Assembly (NCBI GenBank): GCA_944325195.1 | Contig: CALUZB010000002.1 | Span: forward strand, 39,851 to 103,850 | DNA length: 64,000 nt | Direction: 5' to 3' | Source of the DNA: an uncultured Desulfovibrionaceae bacterium | GTDB taxonomy: Bacteria; Desulfobacterota; Desulfovibrionia; Desulfovibrionales; Desulfovibrionaceae | Shown here: positions 44,068-53,030 of the stretch, one piece after another | How positions within the stretch are numbered: the stretch's first letter is position 1 | How the letters are laid out: each line of letters begins with the position of its first letter | The notes under the pieces: model-generated | Databases searched by the model: none | Seen by the model: only the letters and a program-made list of their open reading frames with translations | Told to the model about the DNA's origin: nothing | Made by a program: the position numbers and the translations under genes

Positions 44068-44889
44068 ATGCCGGATAGCGATGTGCTGATTTCTGTGCGC
44101 AACATCACCACCCGAATCGGCGCGAACACCATTCATGAGAACTTGAGCCTGGAGATCAGGCGGGGCGACAGCTTATCGATAATCGGCGGTTCCGGCGCCG
44201 GCAAGTCGGTGCTGTTGCAGGCTATTCTGGGGTTGCGCCGGCCTGCCGCGGGCGAGGTGATTGCTTTCGGCAGAAATGTGTATGAGGCGGACGAGCGGGA
44301 AATGAAGCAGGTGCGCAAGCGCTGGGGGGTGCTGTTTCAAAGCGGAGCTCTGTTCACTTCCCAGACTGTGAGCGAGAACATCAGATTCCCCATGCAGGAG
44401 TATGCCGCACTGTCAACGGAACTGATGGATAAGTTGACTTTGCTTAAACTGGATATGGCCGGGCTGCAGCCGTCCGCCGGCTCCAAATACCCTTCCGAGT
44501 TGTCGGGGGGCATGAAAAAGCGGGCGGGTCTGGCCCGGGCGCTGGCGCTTGACCCGGAGCTGGTTTTTCTGGATGAGCCCACGTCCGGTCTGGACCCCAT
44601 CACCTCAGGCAAGTTTGATAATTCCATGCTGGAGTTGCGCAAGGCCCTTGGCCTGACCATTGTCATGGTTACTCACGATTTTGATTCGCTGTTTAAGGTG
44701 TCGGACAAAGTGGCCGTGCTGGCCGATAAACACATCGCCGCCCTGGTTCCGGCGGAAAAACTGTTTGAGGTGGATATTCCCTGGATTCAGGAACTGTCCC
44801 GGGAAACGCGCACCCGGCGGGCTTTTGAGGCGCACATACAGGAGAAGCGGGGCGGGGTTGCAACCGCGCCTGCAGCGGGCGGCGCGTAA
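44068..44889 (+). CDS. mlaF: MlaF-type ABC transporter ATPase
   Basis: 273 residues. Walker A IIGGSGAGKSVLL, Q-loop LFQSGALFTSQTVSENIRFP, signature LSGGMKKRAGLARALAL, Walker B LVFLDEPTSGLDP and H-loop MVTHDF are all intact. It energises lipid transport by the MlaE permease. AAGGAG precedes the ATG, 15 nt after mlaE. Confidence 0.95.
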   Translation: MPDSDVLISVRNITTRIGANTIHENLSLEIRRGDSLSIIGGSGAGKSVLLQAILGLRRPAAGEVIAFGRNVYEADEREMKQVRKRWGVLFQSGALFTSQTVSENIRFPMQEYAALSTELMDKLTLLKLDMAGLQPSAGSKYPSELSGGMKKRAGLARALALDPELVFLDEPTSGLDPITSGKFDNSMLELRKALGLTIVMVTHDFDSLFKVSDKVAVLADKHIAALVPAEKLFEVDIPWIQELSRETRTRRAFEAHIQEKRGGVATAPAAGGA

Positions 44890-44996
44890 AATAACCGTGT
44901 GTGAATGAGCGTGCGCGGCGGCGCGTAATGCGGATTTGCACGCATGCGAGCGGAGATACGGCGGTGCTGAAAGCGCCGTCAGGAGTATGAGACTTT

Positions 44997-45854
44997 ATGG
45001 AAATACGAGCGAATTATGTACTGGTGGGCGTGTTTGCCCTGGCAATGATCATCGCGGCGGCGGGTTACGCGATCTGGGCGGCTAAAAGCTCTAACCGCGA
45101 GGCCACCATGCAGTATGATATCGAGTTTGACGGCAGTGTGTCCGGCTTGCAGATCGGCAGTCCGGTGTCGTTTAACGGCATTCGGGTGGGCAGCGTGAAA
45201 AATGTGGCAATCTCACCCCGCGACTCCAGCAAGGTGGATGTGCTGATTGAGGTGCTGGCGACCTTGCCGGTGCGCTCCGATTCAGAAGCGTCTTTAGAGT
45301 TGAAAGGCATCACCGGGCAATCCGGGATCAGCATTTCCAGCGGCAGTCAGAACAGCCCGCTGCTTACCGAGGTGTCCGACCAGGTGCCGCCGGTGATTAA
45401 ATCACGCAACTCTGAATTGCAGCAGGTGGTGCAGACTTTTCCGGAAGTGCTTACCGAGGCCAAGGCCACGTTCAAACAATTGAACGCCTTTCTGGATGAG
45501 GAAAACAAGCAGCACTTCGATAAGTTTCTGGCCAACCTCAGTGAAATCAGCGGGACGGCGAAAAGCACAATGCGGAAATTGGACCAGCTGGCGGCCGACC
45601 TTGACTCTGCCGTGGATAACGTCAATTTGGCCATGGCCGACCTGCAGAAAGCCGCTCACACTCTGAATGAAACCGTAAGTCAGGCGAGCCCCGGGATCAA
45701 CCGGTTCAGCAACGACGGGCTGGACGAGTTGCGCAGTCTGATGACCGATACCCGACGCCTGGTGGACGATTTGGGACGGATGACCCGCAAGGTGGAGAAT
45801 GAGCCGCGTCAGTTTTTCTTTGGAACCCAGATGCGGGAATATGAGGAGAAATAG
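44997..45854 (+). CDS. mlaD: MlaD-type MCE protein
   Basis: 285 residues. One transmembrane helix (about 7-25) anchors a single MCE domain (about 38-115; YDIEFDGSVSGLQIGSPVSF, GIRVGSVKNVAISPRDSSKV), followed by a helical tail (SEISGTAKSTMRKLDQLAAD). MlaD rings carry lipid through the periplasm. The tail is longer than in E. coli MlaD. It is 107 nt after mlaF, on the same strand. AGGAG is somewhat far from the ATG. Confidence 0.92.
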   Translation: MEIRANYVLVGVFALAMIIAAAGYAIWAAKSSNREATMQYDIEFDGSVSGLQIGSPVSFNGIRVGSVKNVAISPRDSSKVDVLIEVLATLPVRSDSEASLELKGITGQSGISISSGSQNSPLLTEVSDQVPPVIKSRNSELQQVVQTFPEVLTEAKATFKQLNAFLDEENKQHFDKFLANLSEISGTAKSTMRKLDQLAADLDSAVDNVNLAMADLQKAAHTLNETVSQASPGINRFSNDGLDELRSLMTDTRRLVDDLGRMTRKVENEPRQFFFGTQMREYEEK

Positions 45855-46056
45855 ACCGGTAGGGCGGCGGGCATTTGGAGCGGGGGCGGCGCCTTGCCCC
45901 GGATTGGCGGGGGCGGCCTGCAAGGGGCCGGAATACACCAGGCCTTCAGCCGGACAGATGTTCCGCTTTTCCGGCGGGCGTCCCCGGCGGCCTTGCAGTC
46001 GGGGCGCGAACCATAAAGGTGATTTTGGTCAATCTTAGTGAGAATCGGGAGTTCAT

Positions 46057-46695
46057 ATGAAATGTGTCCGTTATACTGGCTTATGTATATTGTTTTCCTT
46101 ATTGCTGGCCTTGCCGGGGTGCGGCGGCCTGCTTGACCCCGGACCGCCGGCCGCGGTGTATTCGCTTACGCCGACTTTGCCGAGCAAGGGCACTGCGGGC
46201 GGCAAGTCCTCTGTTCAACTGGCTGTGGCCTTGCCGCAGGCTGATGAGATGCTGTCCGGCAATCGGATTATCACCCGTTATCCGGACGGGGAATTACGGG
46301 CCTGGAAAGGGGTGGCCTGGGCGTCTTCCACTCCGGGCATGTTTCGGCAACTGTTGATTGCCGGTTACGAGAGCATGGGCTCACTCACGGCTCTGCCCGC
46401 CGATGCCGCCGGGTTCAATGCCGACTATCGTCTGGTTACTGAGATCAGGCATTTCAATGTGGTATTGGATGAAGCCGGAAAGCCGTCTCTGGTGCAGATC
46501 CGGGTGGCCGCTCATATCATGGATCTGAAGGGCGGCAGAAGTCTCGGGTATCTGAACAGCGACAGCCGGGCGGCGGTGCAGGGGGCCGGTTTTGAAGCGG
46601 TGCTGGCGGCGTTTAACCGGGCGGCAGCGGAAAGCATCAATGAAATCTGCGTCTGGTCTGTGGGACTGTTGCCGTCCGCGCCGTCGCGCCGCTGA
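46057..46695 (+). CDS. ABC-type transport auxiliary lipoprotein (PqiC/MlaD-associated)
   Basis: 212 residues. The signal peptide ends in the lipobox LPGC near residue 22. The mature part begins with the family's P-x-x-Y-x-L-x-P pattern (PPAAVYSLTPTLP), and has LAVALPQADEMLSGNRIITR and YRLVTEIRHFNVVLDEAGKP. This fits the ABC_trans_aux lipoproteins that accompany MCE systems at the outer membrane. GGAG precedes the ATG. The 200-nt gap after mlaD contains nothing else that I recognise. Confidence 0.82.
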   Translation: MKCVRYTGLCILFSLLLALPGCGGLLDPGPPAAVYSLTPTLPSKGTAGGKSSVQLAVALPQADEMLSGNRIITRYPDGELRAWKGVAWASSTPGMFRQLLIAGYESMGSLTALPADAAGFNADYRLVTEIRHFNVVLDEAGKPSLVQIRVAAHIMDLKGGRSLGYLNSDSRAAVQGAGFEAVLAAFNRAAAESINEICVWSVGLLPSAPSRR

Positions 46696-46700
46696 CGGAT

Positions 46701-47630
46701 ATGTGCTTTCAGATAGTGCTGGTTGCACCGGGAGCGCCGGAAGCGCGTAAGCATGAGCAGGCCGCGTACCTGAAAAACGTGTTGCGGGAGCGGTGGCCGC
46801 AGGCGCGGGTGAGCCTGTGCTTTTGCGCGGAAATGCAGTCCGGCGGCGGCGCTTTTGGGGCGCAGTCGGCTCACTGTGGCGGCATTGTGGGGGAAACGTT
46901 ATTCTTGCCGCTGTTTGTAGTGCCGGGGCAGGAGTTTCTGAGCGGGCAAGCCGGATTTCCCGGAACGGCCCGGCTTGAGCCGACTGTCGCCGCTCCCCAC
47001 CCGGACAGGGTGGAGCGTTGCGGAGCCGAGTGCGGCGGGGCGGTGGATTGCGGGGCTGATCCAGGCCGTACAGATTCAGGCCGTACAGATCCGCCCCGGG
47101 CAGAAGCGGTCCGGCCGGAGCATTCCGACAGAGCCCGAACAGCGGTTGCGGACGGGCGGTTCGGGTTTGGAGCGGCGGGCTGTCCGGCCCTGTTACAAAG
47201 CCGATTTGCCCGGGCCGGTCTGGCTGCTGGTTTTTCCGCCCGGTACCGGTCTTTTCTGAACGAGAACGGAATGGTGATTTATCTGGCGCACGGCTCTGAA
47301 CTGCCTGCGGCCGCAAGTTGCCTGCAGGAGTTTGCGGCGGAATTGCAAAGGCGGGACAGGCGGCAGTTCCTGTTTTCTTTTTCCTCTGCCGAGGCGGCCG
47401 CCGCCGGGTTGCGGCGGTTGCGGCCCGGACGGGTGAAGCTGGTTCCGCTTACGGTGTTTTGTGGAGCCGGAGTGGCTGATGTGCTGGATAGCCGACGGGA
47501 AATGCTGATAAAGCGGGCCGGGGGTGGGATTGAGTGTGCAACGGAGCGGATCGGTCTGATTGAACGCGATTTTGCCTGTCAGATCTGGCTGCAACTGTTT
47601 GAGGCCGGGGCAGCGCGGAACCGACATTAA
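46701..47630 (+). CDS. Divergent CbiK-like (class II chelatase fold) protein
   Basis: 309 residues. The start IVLVAPGAPEARKHEQAAYL and the C-terminal half (MVIYLAHGSELPA, then VKLVPLTVFCGAGVADVLDS and RIGLIERDFACQIWLQLFEA) follow the layout of anaerobic cobaltochelatase CbiK. The first metal His is present in LAHGS. Where CbiK has its second His (in G-D-H-A) this protein has GAGVA, so cobalt insertion is doubtful. The middle (about 80-170) is low-complexity, Gly/Arg/Ala-rich and contains a 15-bp tandem repeat. It starts 5 nt after the lipoprotein gene. Family placement is by motif. Confidence 0.5.
   Translation: MCFQIVLVAPGAPEARKHEQAAYLKNVLRERWPQARVSLCFCAEMQSGGGAFGAQSAHCGGIVGETLFLPLFVVPGQEFLSGQAGFPGTARLEPTVAAPHPDRVERCGAECGGAVDCGADPGRTDSGRTDPPRAEAVRPEHSDRARTAVADGRFGFGAAGCPALLQSRFARAGLAAGFSARYRSFLNENGMVIYLAHGSELPAAASCLQEFAAELQRRDRRQFLFSFSSAEAAAAGLRRLRPGRVKLVPLTVFCGAGVADVLDSRREMLIKRAGGGIECATERIGLIERDFACQIWLQLFEAGAARNRH
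47062..47090 (+). repeat. 15-bp tandem duplication in the chelatase-like gene
   Basis: Two perfect copies of CAGGCCGTACAGAT separated by one T, in frame, encoding the repeat GRTDSGRTD in the low-complexity linker. A candidate length-variable site. Confidence 0.7.
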
Positions 47631-47794
47631 CCGGCCGCAGCCGGGCCGGAGCCACCCGAAGGGGGCCGGGCCGTGAGCCGGATCGGAAATCTGCTGCTGC
47701 ACTCTCGAAATCCGGCCATAGAGCCCGGTTGTCCTGCCATGTCCCGTTGAGTTAAATTGCTCTGTAATGAAGGCTTTCAAGCAAAGCGATAACC

Positions 47795-47824
47795 AAAACC
47801 GCCCCGGACAAAGGGCGGTTTTTT
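47795..47824. terminator. Bidirectional rho-independent terminator
   Basis: AAAACCGCCC-N8-GGGCGGTTTT followed by TT, with A-run and T-run on either side. It lies between the converging chelatase-like gene (plus) and galU (minus) and can serve both. Confidence 0.85.
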
Positions 47825-47872
47825 ATCAGAGTAGCGCTGTGGTTTGAGCGCGCCGGGCTGTCTTCCCCGCGC

Positions 47873-48736
47873 TTATCTGACCAGCGGACGCAACTGCTCA
47901 AGCAAATCATCGCGCAGGCTTTCATCCTGCAGGGCGAAATAGATGTTCGCGGTGAGATATTCCGCCCAGTCACCGGCGTCAAAGCGCAGTCCCTTGATTT
48001 TTACCGCCAGCATTCCGCCGTCGGCGGCGAGCTTTTGCAGGGCGTCGGTAAGCTGAATTTCCCCGCCGTGGCCGCGCTCACTGTTTTCAATATGCCAGAA
48101 GATATCCGGAGTAAGCACATAGCGTCCCACAATGGCCAGGTTTGAGGGCGCGTCTTCCGGCCGGGGCTTTTCCACCATGTTTTCTATGCGCAGAATGCCG
48201 GGGGCGATTTCGCGTCCCGAAACTATGCCGTAGCGCGACACTTTTTCCGGCGGCACTTCCATCACACCCACGGCCGGCAGATTGTATTTGCGGGCCGCTT
48301 CAATTAACTGGACAATGCCGGCGTCCTGTCCGATAATCATGTCGTCGCCTAGGATCACGCCAAAGGGCTCGTTGCCGCAAACCGGCTTGGCGCACAGCAC
48401 CGCGTGCCCCAGCCCCAACTGCTGTTTCTGGCGCACCGAAATGATATTGATCATTTCGCTCACGGCCTGCACCTGTTCGAGCAAATTCAGTTTGCCCGCA
48501 CGGGCCAGGGTATCTTCAAGCTGGAGATTGTAGTCGAAATGATCTTCAATCACCCTCTTTTCCTTGCTGGTTACAAATACCACGTCTTTCAACCCGGCGT
48601 GCAGGGCTTCTTCCACCACATATTGGATTACCGGTTTGTTGAACACCGGGAGCATTTCCTTGGGAATGTTTTTGGAGGCGGGCAGGGAACGGGTGCCCCA
48701 ACCGGCAACGGGAATGACAACTTTGCTGATTTTCAT
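47873..48736 (-). CDS. galU: UTP-glucose-1-phosphate uridylyltransferase
   Basis: 287 residues, usual length. It makes UDP-glucose for glycans. The nucleotide-binding start is VVIPVAGWGTRSLPASKNIP, with KEMLPVFNKPVIQYVVEEAL, ILGDDMIIG, VEKPRPEDAPSNLAIVGRYV and the C-terminal GLRFDAGDWAEYLTANI. AAGGAG precedes the ATG. It is the last gene of the ftsH-to-galU run, 104 nt after glmM, and is closed by the bidirectional terminator. Confidence 0.96.
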   Translation of the reverse strand: MKISKVVIPVAGWGTRSLPASKNIPKEMLPVFNKPVIQYVVEEALHAGLKDVVFVTSKEKRVIEDHFDYNLQLEDTLARAGKLNLLEQVQAVSEMINIISVRQKQQLGLGHAVLCAKPVCGNEPFGVILGDDMIIGQDAGIVQLIEAARKYNLPAVGVMEVPPEKVSRYGIVSGREIAPGILRIENMVEKPRPEDAPSNLAIVGRYVLTPDIFWHIENSERGHGGEIQLTDALQKLAADGGMLAVKIKGLRFDAGDWAEYLTANIYFALQDESLRDDLLEQLRPLVR

Positions 48737-48840
48737 TTGATCTCCTTAACGCCCATGAGGGCGGATATTTTGATTGCTGAAACGGGCTCTAAGTCTGTGT
48801 TGACTTCCCTCTGCTCACCCCCGTCCGTTTAACCCTGTTC

Positions 48841-50199
48841 TTATTCCGCCAGTTCCCGCTTTACCAGCTCCGCCAGTTGGGCGGCCAGGCGATTGACCAG
48901 ACCGGCGCATTCGCCCTCAATCATCACCCTTGCCTTGGCCTCGGTGCCGGAGTAGCGCAGCAGCACCCGGCCGGTGCTCCCCAGCTCGCTTTCCGCGTCC
49001 GCCACGGCCGCGGCGATTTGCGCGTTGTTTTCAAAGGGGACTTTCCGGGCCACCGGCACATTGATCAGTTTTTGCGGGTAGGGCGTGAGCAGACCGGCCA
49101 GTTCAGAAAGGGGTTTGTCGCGCTCCCGCATGATTTTCATTACCTGCAGGGCCGCCAGCAGGCCGTCGCCGGTAGTGCCGTAGTCCATGAAAATGATGTG
49201 ACCGGACTGCTCGCCGCCCAAAGCGGCACCGCTTGAGCGCATGGCTTCCACCACATTGCGGTCGCCCACCGGGGTGCGCAGCAGCGTGCCGCCGCGCTGT
49301 TTCATGAACACTTCCAGGGCCATATTGCTCATGACCGTGGCCACCAGGGTGTTGTGGGTCAGACGGCCCTTTTGCAGCATATCTTCCGCGCAGATGGCCA
49401 TGATCTGATCGCCGTCCAGCACCACGCCGTGCTCGTCCGACACAATGATCCGGTCGGCGTCGCCGTCCAGGGACAGACCGATGTCGGCGCCGCATTCCTT
49501 CACCTTTGCGGCCGCCAGTTCCGGGTAGAGCGAGCCGCAGTTCAGGTTGATGTTCAGGCCGTCCGGCTCACAGCCGAGGCGGGTGACCTCAGCTCCCAAC
49601 TCTTCCAGCACCAGCGGGCCTACATGGTAGTTGGCCCCGTTGGCGCAATCGAGCACCACCCGCATTCCGGAAAGATCGAGTTCGGCCGGGAAGCTGTTTT
49701 TCAGATACACTATATAGCGGCCCTGACTGTCTTTAATTCTGAAGGCCCGTCCCACTTTGTCCGGGGCCGGGTAATCCCACCGCATATCTTCAGCCAGGAT
49801 CATCTGCTCTATGGCATACTCCGCCGCGTCGTCCAGCTTGAAGCCGTCCCGGCTGAACAGCTTGATTCCGTTATCCTGAAAGGGGTTGTGTGAGGCGGAA
49901 ATCACAATGCCCAGATCCGCCCGCATGTTGGCGGTTAAAAAGGCAATGGCGGGCGTGGGCAGCGGGCCGACTAAAAACACGTCCATACCGGCAGCGCACA
50001 GCCCGGCGGTAAGGGCGTGTTCAAAAATATAACCGGACAGGCGGGTGTCTTTGCCGATCACCACCCGGTGGCGGCGGGCGTCGGGCGTGCGGAAGTAGGT
50101 TCCCGCTGCCAGACCCAGGCGCAAGGCCAGATCCGCAAACATGGGGTGTTGATTTACCGGTCCCCGGATGCCGTCAGTGCCGAATAGTTTCTTGCTCAT
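48841..50199 (-). CDS. glmM: Phosphoglucosamine mutase
   Basis: 452 residues. It converts glucosamine-6-phosphate to glucosamine-1-phosphate for peptidoglycan and lipopolysaccharide. Start [16 protein letters not shown], active-site serine in [20 protein letters not shown], metal loop LDGDADRI, substrate loop [10 protein letters not shown], and the phosphate-binding [20 protein letters not shown]. The ATG at 50199 gives the family start. It is linked to the c-di-AMP genes upstream, the same association as in Gram-positives, where GlmM binds CdaA. Confidence 0.97.
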   Translation of the reverse strand: MSKKLFGTDGIRGPVNQHPMFADLALRLGLAAGTYFRTPDARRHRVVIGKDTRLSGYIFEHALTAGLCAAGMDVFLVGPLPTPAIAFLTANMRADLGIVISASHNPFQDNGIKLFSRDGFKLDDAAEYAIEQMILAEDMRWDYPAPDKVGRAFRIKDSQGRYIVYLKNSFPAELDLSGMRVVLDCANGANYHVGPLVLEELGAEVTRLGCEPDGLNINLNCGSLYPELAAAKVKECGADIGLSLDGDADRIIVSDEHGVVLDGDQIMAICAEDMLQKGRLTHNTLVATVMSNMALEVFMKQRGGTLLRTPVGDRNVVEAMRSSGAALGGEQSGHIIFMDYGTTGDGLLAALQVMKIMRERDKPLSELAGLLTPYPQKLINVPVARKVPFENNAQIAAAVADAESELGSTGRVLLRYSGTEAKARVMIEGECAGLVNRLAAQLAELVKRELAE

Positions 50200-50279
50200 A
50201 TCCTGATCCTTTTTCTGATCTCGCTGCAAGGCTGAGGTTTTTCCTGTGTTTATCTGGTATGCAATCCGGAACCAAGGGG

Positions 50280-51254
50280 TCAGTTGCGGCTGTCCATTCC
50301 GTTTATCCGCGATGACTGCAAAAAGCCGTCAGTAAGTTCAACTGTAACATTTTCCGGCTTTATGGACAGCACTTTGACTTCCTTGGGCAAGTTTATTTTT
50401 ACCGGTAGTTTGAGCGGCTTTTGGGGAAGTTCGTTGCCGGGCAGTTCCACCACCGCTTCGATCCGGCTCAGGGCCGGGTTTTTTTCATTCCAGTCAAACG
50501 GAACCTGCAAGGTAATGGTGACCGCCGGCGGGTTGACTTTCAACTTTTGCTGGGAGGTGGACGGAGTCAGGCTTACCGAGCGCTGCACAATCATTTCTTT
50601 CGGCTCACCCTCCACCTGCAGGCGTACATTCAGATGCGAGGGCGATGCTTTCACTCCCTGCGGCAGGCTGATGTAAGAGGGCAAAATCAGTTCCCGGCTT
50701 AAAATAGACGCCGGCAGACTGACCAGGGCCTCCACTTTGGTTATTTTCTCAAGCACCTTGCGCGGGCCTGTAAGCAGAATAGTGTTTTGCGGCAGTATCA
50801 GCTCTATTTTCCTTATGCCCGGGGGCGGGTTGTGGGTGGAGCGGGCTTCCAGCTTCACTTCCTTTTCCACAATCTGATCCACGTCAATTTCCACGGCATT
50901 GGGGTTGATTTCCAGAATATCAAAGGCGCCGCTCAGCGGCAGGTCATTTCCGTCCAGATTGATCAGGTTATAGCCGGGCTCGATGTTGGACAGGCTGATC
51001 AGCATGGGCATGTTCTGGCCCGCCAGATTGCGGATCAACCCGCTGGGGCCGCGCAGGCGCACTTCCACCGAGCTGGGCAGGCTGTTGCCGTTCATCAGCA
51101 CATAACCTTCCGGAACGTCTTTTATTTCCAGACGTACGTCTATCCAAGTTTCCACCCGTTCCCGTCCGGCAATGGCAAAGCAGACGGTAAGGGCCAGCAG
51201 AACTGACAGCAGGGCCGAGGGCCAGTGGATTTTAATTTTCTTGGAGAAAGTCAT
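50280..51254 (-). CDS. cdaR: YbbR-domain protein, CdaA regulator-like
   Basis: 324 residues. One N-terminal membrane helix ([17 protein letters not shown]) and then about three to four YbbR repeats with the pattern of V-x-V-R-L-x-G-P ([37 protein letters not shown]). In Firmicutes CdaR controls the diadenylate cyclase CdaA. Its start codon overlaps the cdaA stop by 4 nt. Outside the membrane it would lie in the periplasm. Confidence 0.88.
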   Translation of the reverse strand: MTFSKKIKIHWPSALLSVLLALTVCFAIAGRERVETWIDVRLEIKDVPEGYVLMNGNSLPSSVEVRLRGPSGLIRNLAGQNMPMLISLSNIEPGYNLINLDGNDLPLSGAFDILEINPNAVEIDVDQIVEKEVKLEARSTHNPPPGIRKIELILPQNTILLTGPRKVLEKITKVEALVSLPASILSRELILPSYISLPQGVKASPSHLNVRLQVEGEPKEMIVQRSVSLTPSTSQQKLKVNPPAVTITLQVPFDWNEKNPALSRIEAVVELPGNELPQKPLKLPVKINLPKEVKVLSIKPENVTVELTDGFLQSSRINGMDSRN

Positions 51255-52006
51255 ATGTCCAGCGCTACCTCAAGCACCCGGCGCAGATGCATTTCGCTTG
51301 GCGAAACCATGAGTCGGCCGTTTTCCGCCACACTAATGGTTCCGCGTTCTTCGGAAACTACAATAACCAGCGCGTCACTGTCTTCTGTAACCCCCATGGC
51401 GGCCCGATGCCTGGTGCCGTGATCGTTGACCATATTGATTTGAGCGGTAAGGGGCAGAATGCAGCCGGCCGCGGCAATGCGGCGGTGGGCAATGACTACG
51501 GCGCCGTCGTGCAGGGGCGTTTTCGGAAAGAAGATGCTGACCAGAAGGGCGCGGGTAATCAGGGCGTCAACCGTGACTCCGCCTCTTAAAATATCGCCCA
51601 GGGGGCTGCGTCTTTCAATAACGATCAGAGCGCCGATCCGATCGTGCGACATCTGGCGCGCGGCTGCAACCAGTTCGTTGATAATCTCCTCATTGGGCAC
51701 CTTTTTGCGCTTCAGGAAGGGCAGATTGATCCGGTTGAGGCCCACTTCCGTAAGAATTTCCCGGATATCGCGCTGAAACAGGACGATGATGATGATGAAC
51801 AGAGAGCCGAGAAAGTTCTCAAGCAACCATTGCAGCGTGTAAAATCCCAGCTCGCGGGAGAAGAAATAGACCAGGATCAGCGCAACCAGGCCATAGATTG
51901 CGGGCAGGGCCCGGGTACCTTTGATCCTGACGATGATCTGGTAGAACAGAATGGTCACCAGGATGAAGTCGATGATTTCACGCCAGTTATCTGTCAGAAA
52001 TTGCAT
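51251..52006 (-). CDS. cdaA: Diadenylate cyclase CdaA
   Basis: 251 residues. Three membrane helices (about 10-80) and a DAC domain that joins two ATP into c-di-AMP. Catalytic motifs: LHDGAVVIAHRRIAAAGCIL (D-G-A) and HGTRHRAAMGVTEDSDALVI (R-H-R). GGAGAG decides the ATG at 52006; this overlaps the end of folP by 20 nt. Together with cdaR and glmM it forms the c-di-AMP module. Confidence 0.95.
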   Translation of the reverse strand: MQFLTDNWREIIDFILVTILFYQIIVRIKGTRALPAIYGLVALILVYFFSRELGFYTLQWLLENFLGSLFIIIIVLFQRDIREILTEVGLNRINLPFLKRKKVPNEEIINELVAAARQMSHDRIGALIVIERRSPLGDILRGGVTVDALITRALLVSIFFPKTPLHDGAVVIAHRRIAAAGCILPLTAQINMVNDHGTRHRAAMGVTEDSDALVIVVSEERGTISVAENGRLMVSPSEMHLRRVLEVALDI

Positions 52007-52919
52007 GTTGACTCTCCGCAGATGCGCGCATGGAAGCCGCCTCGGCAACGTCCCGCTCCGGCCTTAACGCCTCAACCAGCTCCAGGGTCTGCATGGTTTC
52101 CAGGGCCTCATGTACCCTGTGCGCATATACGTTTTGTAAGGCGAGCACTGCAACCGCCGTCTGGGTGGCCCGGGCGCGTTCCGTCACCTGCAGGCCCAGC
52201 AGATCCCCGAACAGGGACTTGTTGGAAAGCCCGATCAGCAGGGGACGGCCCAACTCCGCCAGGCAGTCGAGGCGGCGCAGCAGTTCGAGATTGTGGGCCA
52301 GAGTTTTGCCGAACCCGATGCCCGGGTCCAAAAGGATCTGCTCTTCCGGGAAGCCGTCGCGTACCAGCTCGTTCATTTTCGTTTCCAGAAAGCGTTTTAC
52401 TTCCGCCACTACATCTGTATAAACCGGCGCCACCTGCATGGTGCGGGGCGGAGCGGAGCTGTGCATCAGCACATAGCCGGGCCGGTGTTCCAGCAGCACT
52501 TCTTTCAGTGCGGGATCGAAGTTGAAAGCGGAAATATCATTGATGATGTCGGCGCCGGCAAGCAGGGCTTGGCGGGCTGTGCCGGCGTGATAGGTATCCA
52601 CCGACACCGCCGGAGCCGGTTCTCCCGCAGCGGTGTCCGGCCCGGTCAGACCGGCAATGGCCGTCAGCACCGGCTCCAGGCGCAGCCACTCCTCTTCCGC
52701 CCGGACGGGCAGGGCTCCGGGACGGGTGGATTCCGCACCCAGATCCAGCACGCCGACTCCCGCTGCTGCACAGGCGCGACAATACTGCAGGACGGCGGAC
52801 AGGCCAGTATGTCTGCCGCCGTCATAAAAGGAATCGGGCGTAAGATTGATGATTGCAAACACCAGAGGGCCCGGCAGATATCTGCCCGCGCGCACGCGCC
52901 AAATCGGTTTTCTGTTCAC
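51987..52919 (-). CDS. folP: Dihydropteroate synthase
   Basis: 310 residues from a GTG at 52919. It condenses p-aminobenzoate with the pterin pyrophosphate in folate synthesis. Motifs: FAIINLTPDSFYDGGRH, VLDLGAESTRPGALPV, DIINDISAF, ILLDPGIGFGKTLAHNLELL and the C-terminal RVHEALETMQTLEL. The frame is open up to a GTG at 53012, but the extra 31 codons have low third-position GC and no family similarity. Neither start has a good Shine-Dalgarno; coupling to ftsH is likely. Confidence 0.93.
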   Translation of the reverse strand: MNRKPIWRVRAGRYLPGPLVFAIINLTPDSFYDGGRHTGLSAVLQYCRACAAAGVGVLDLGAESTRPGALPVRAEEEWLRLEPVLTAIAGLTGPDTAAGEPAPAVSVDTYHAGTARQALLAGADIINDISAFNFDPALKEVLLEHRPGYVLMHSSAPPRTMQVAPVYTDVVAEVKRFLETKMNELVRDGFPEEQILLDPGIGFGKTLAHNLELLRRLDCLAELGRPLLIGLSNKSLFGDLLGLQVTERARATQTAVAVLALQNVYAHRVHEALETMQTLELVEALRPERDVAEAASMRASAESQHAISDR

Positions 52920-53030
52920 CCTGTCAGACCATGCTCCTGTTTGGAAACACCGCCTTGACAGTGAAATCCGGTCGGCAACCGCCTGTAAGTACAAGCGGGT
53001 TCGGAAAATCACCTGAAGGCGGGTGTCTCT

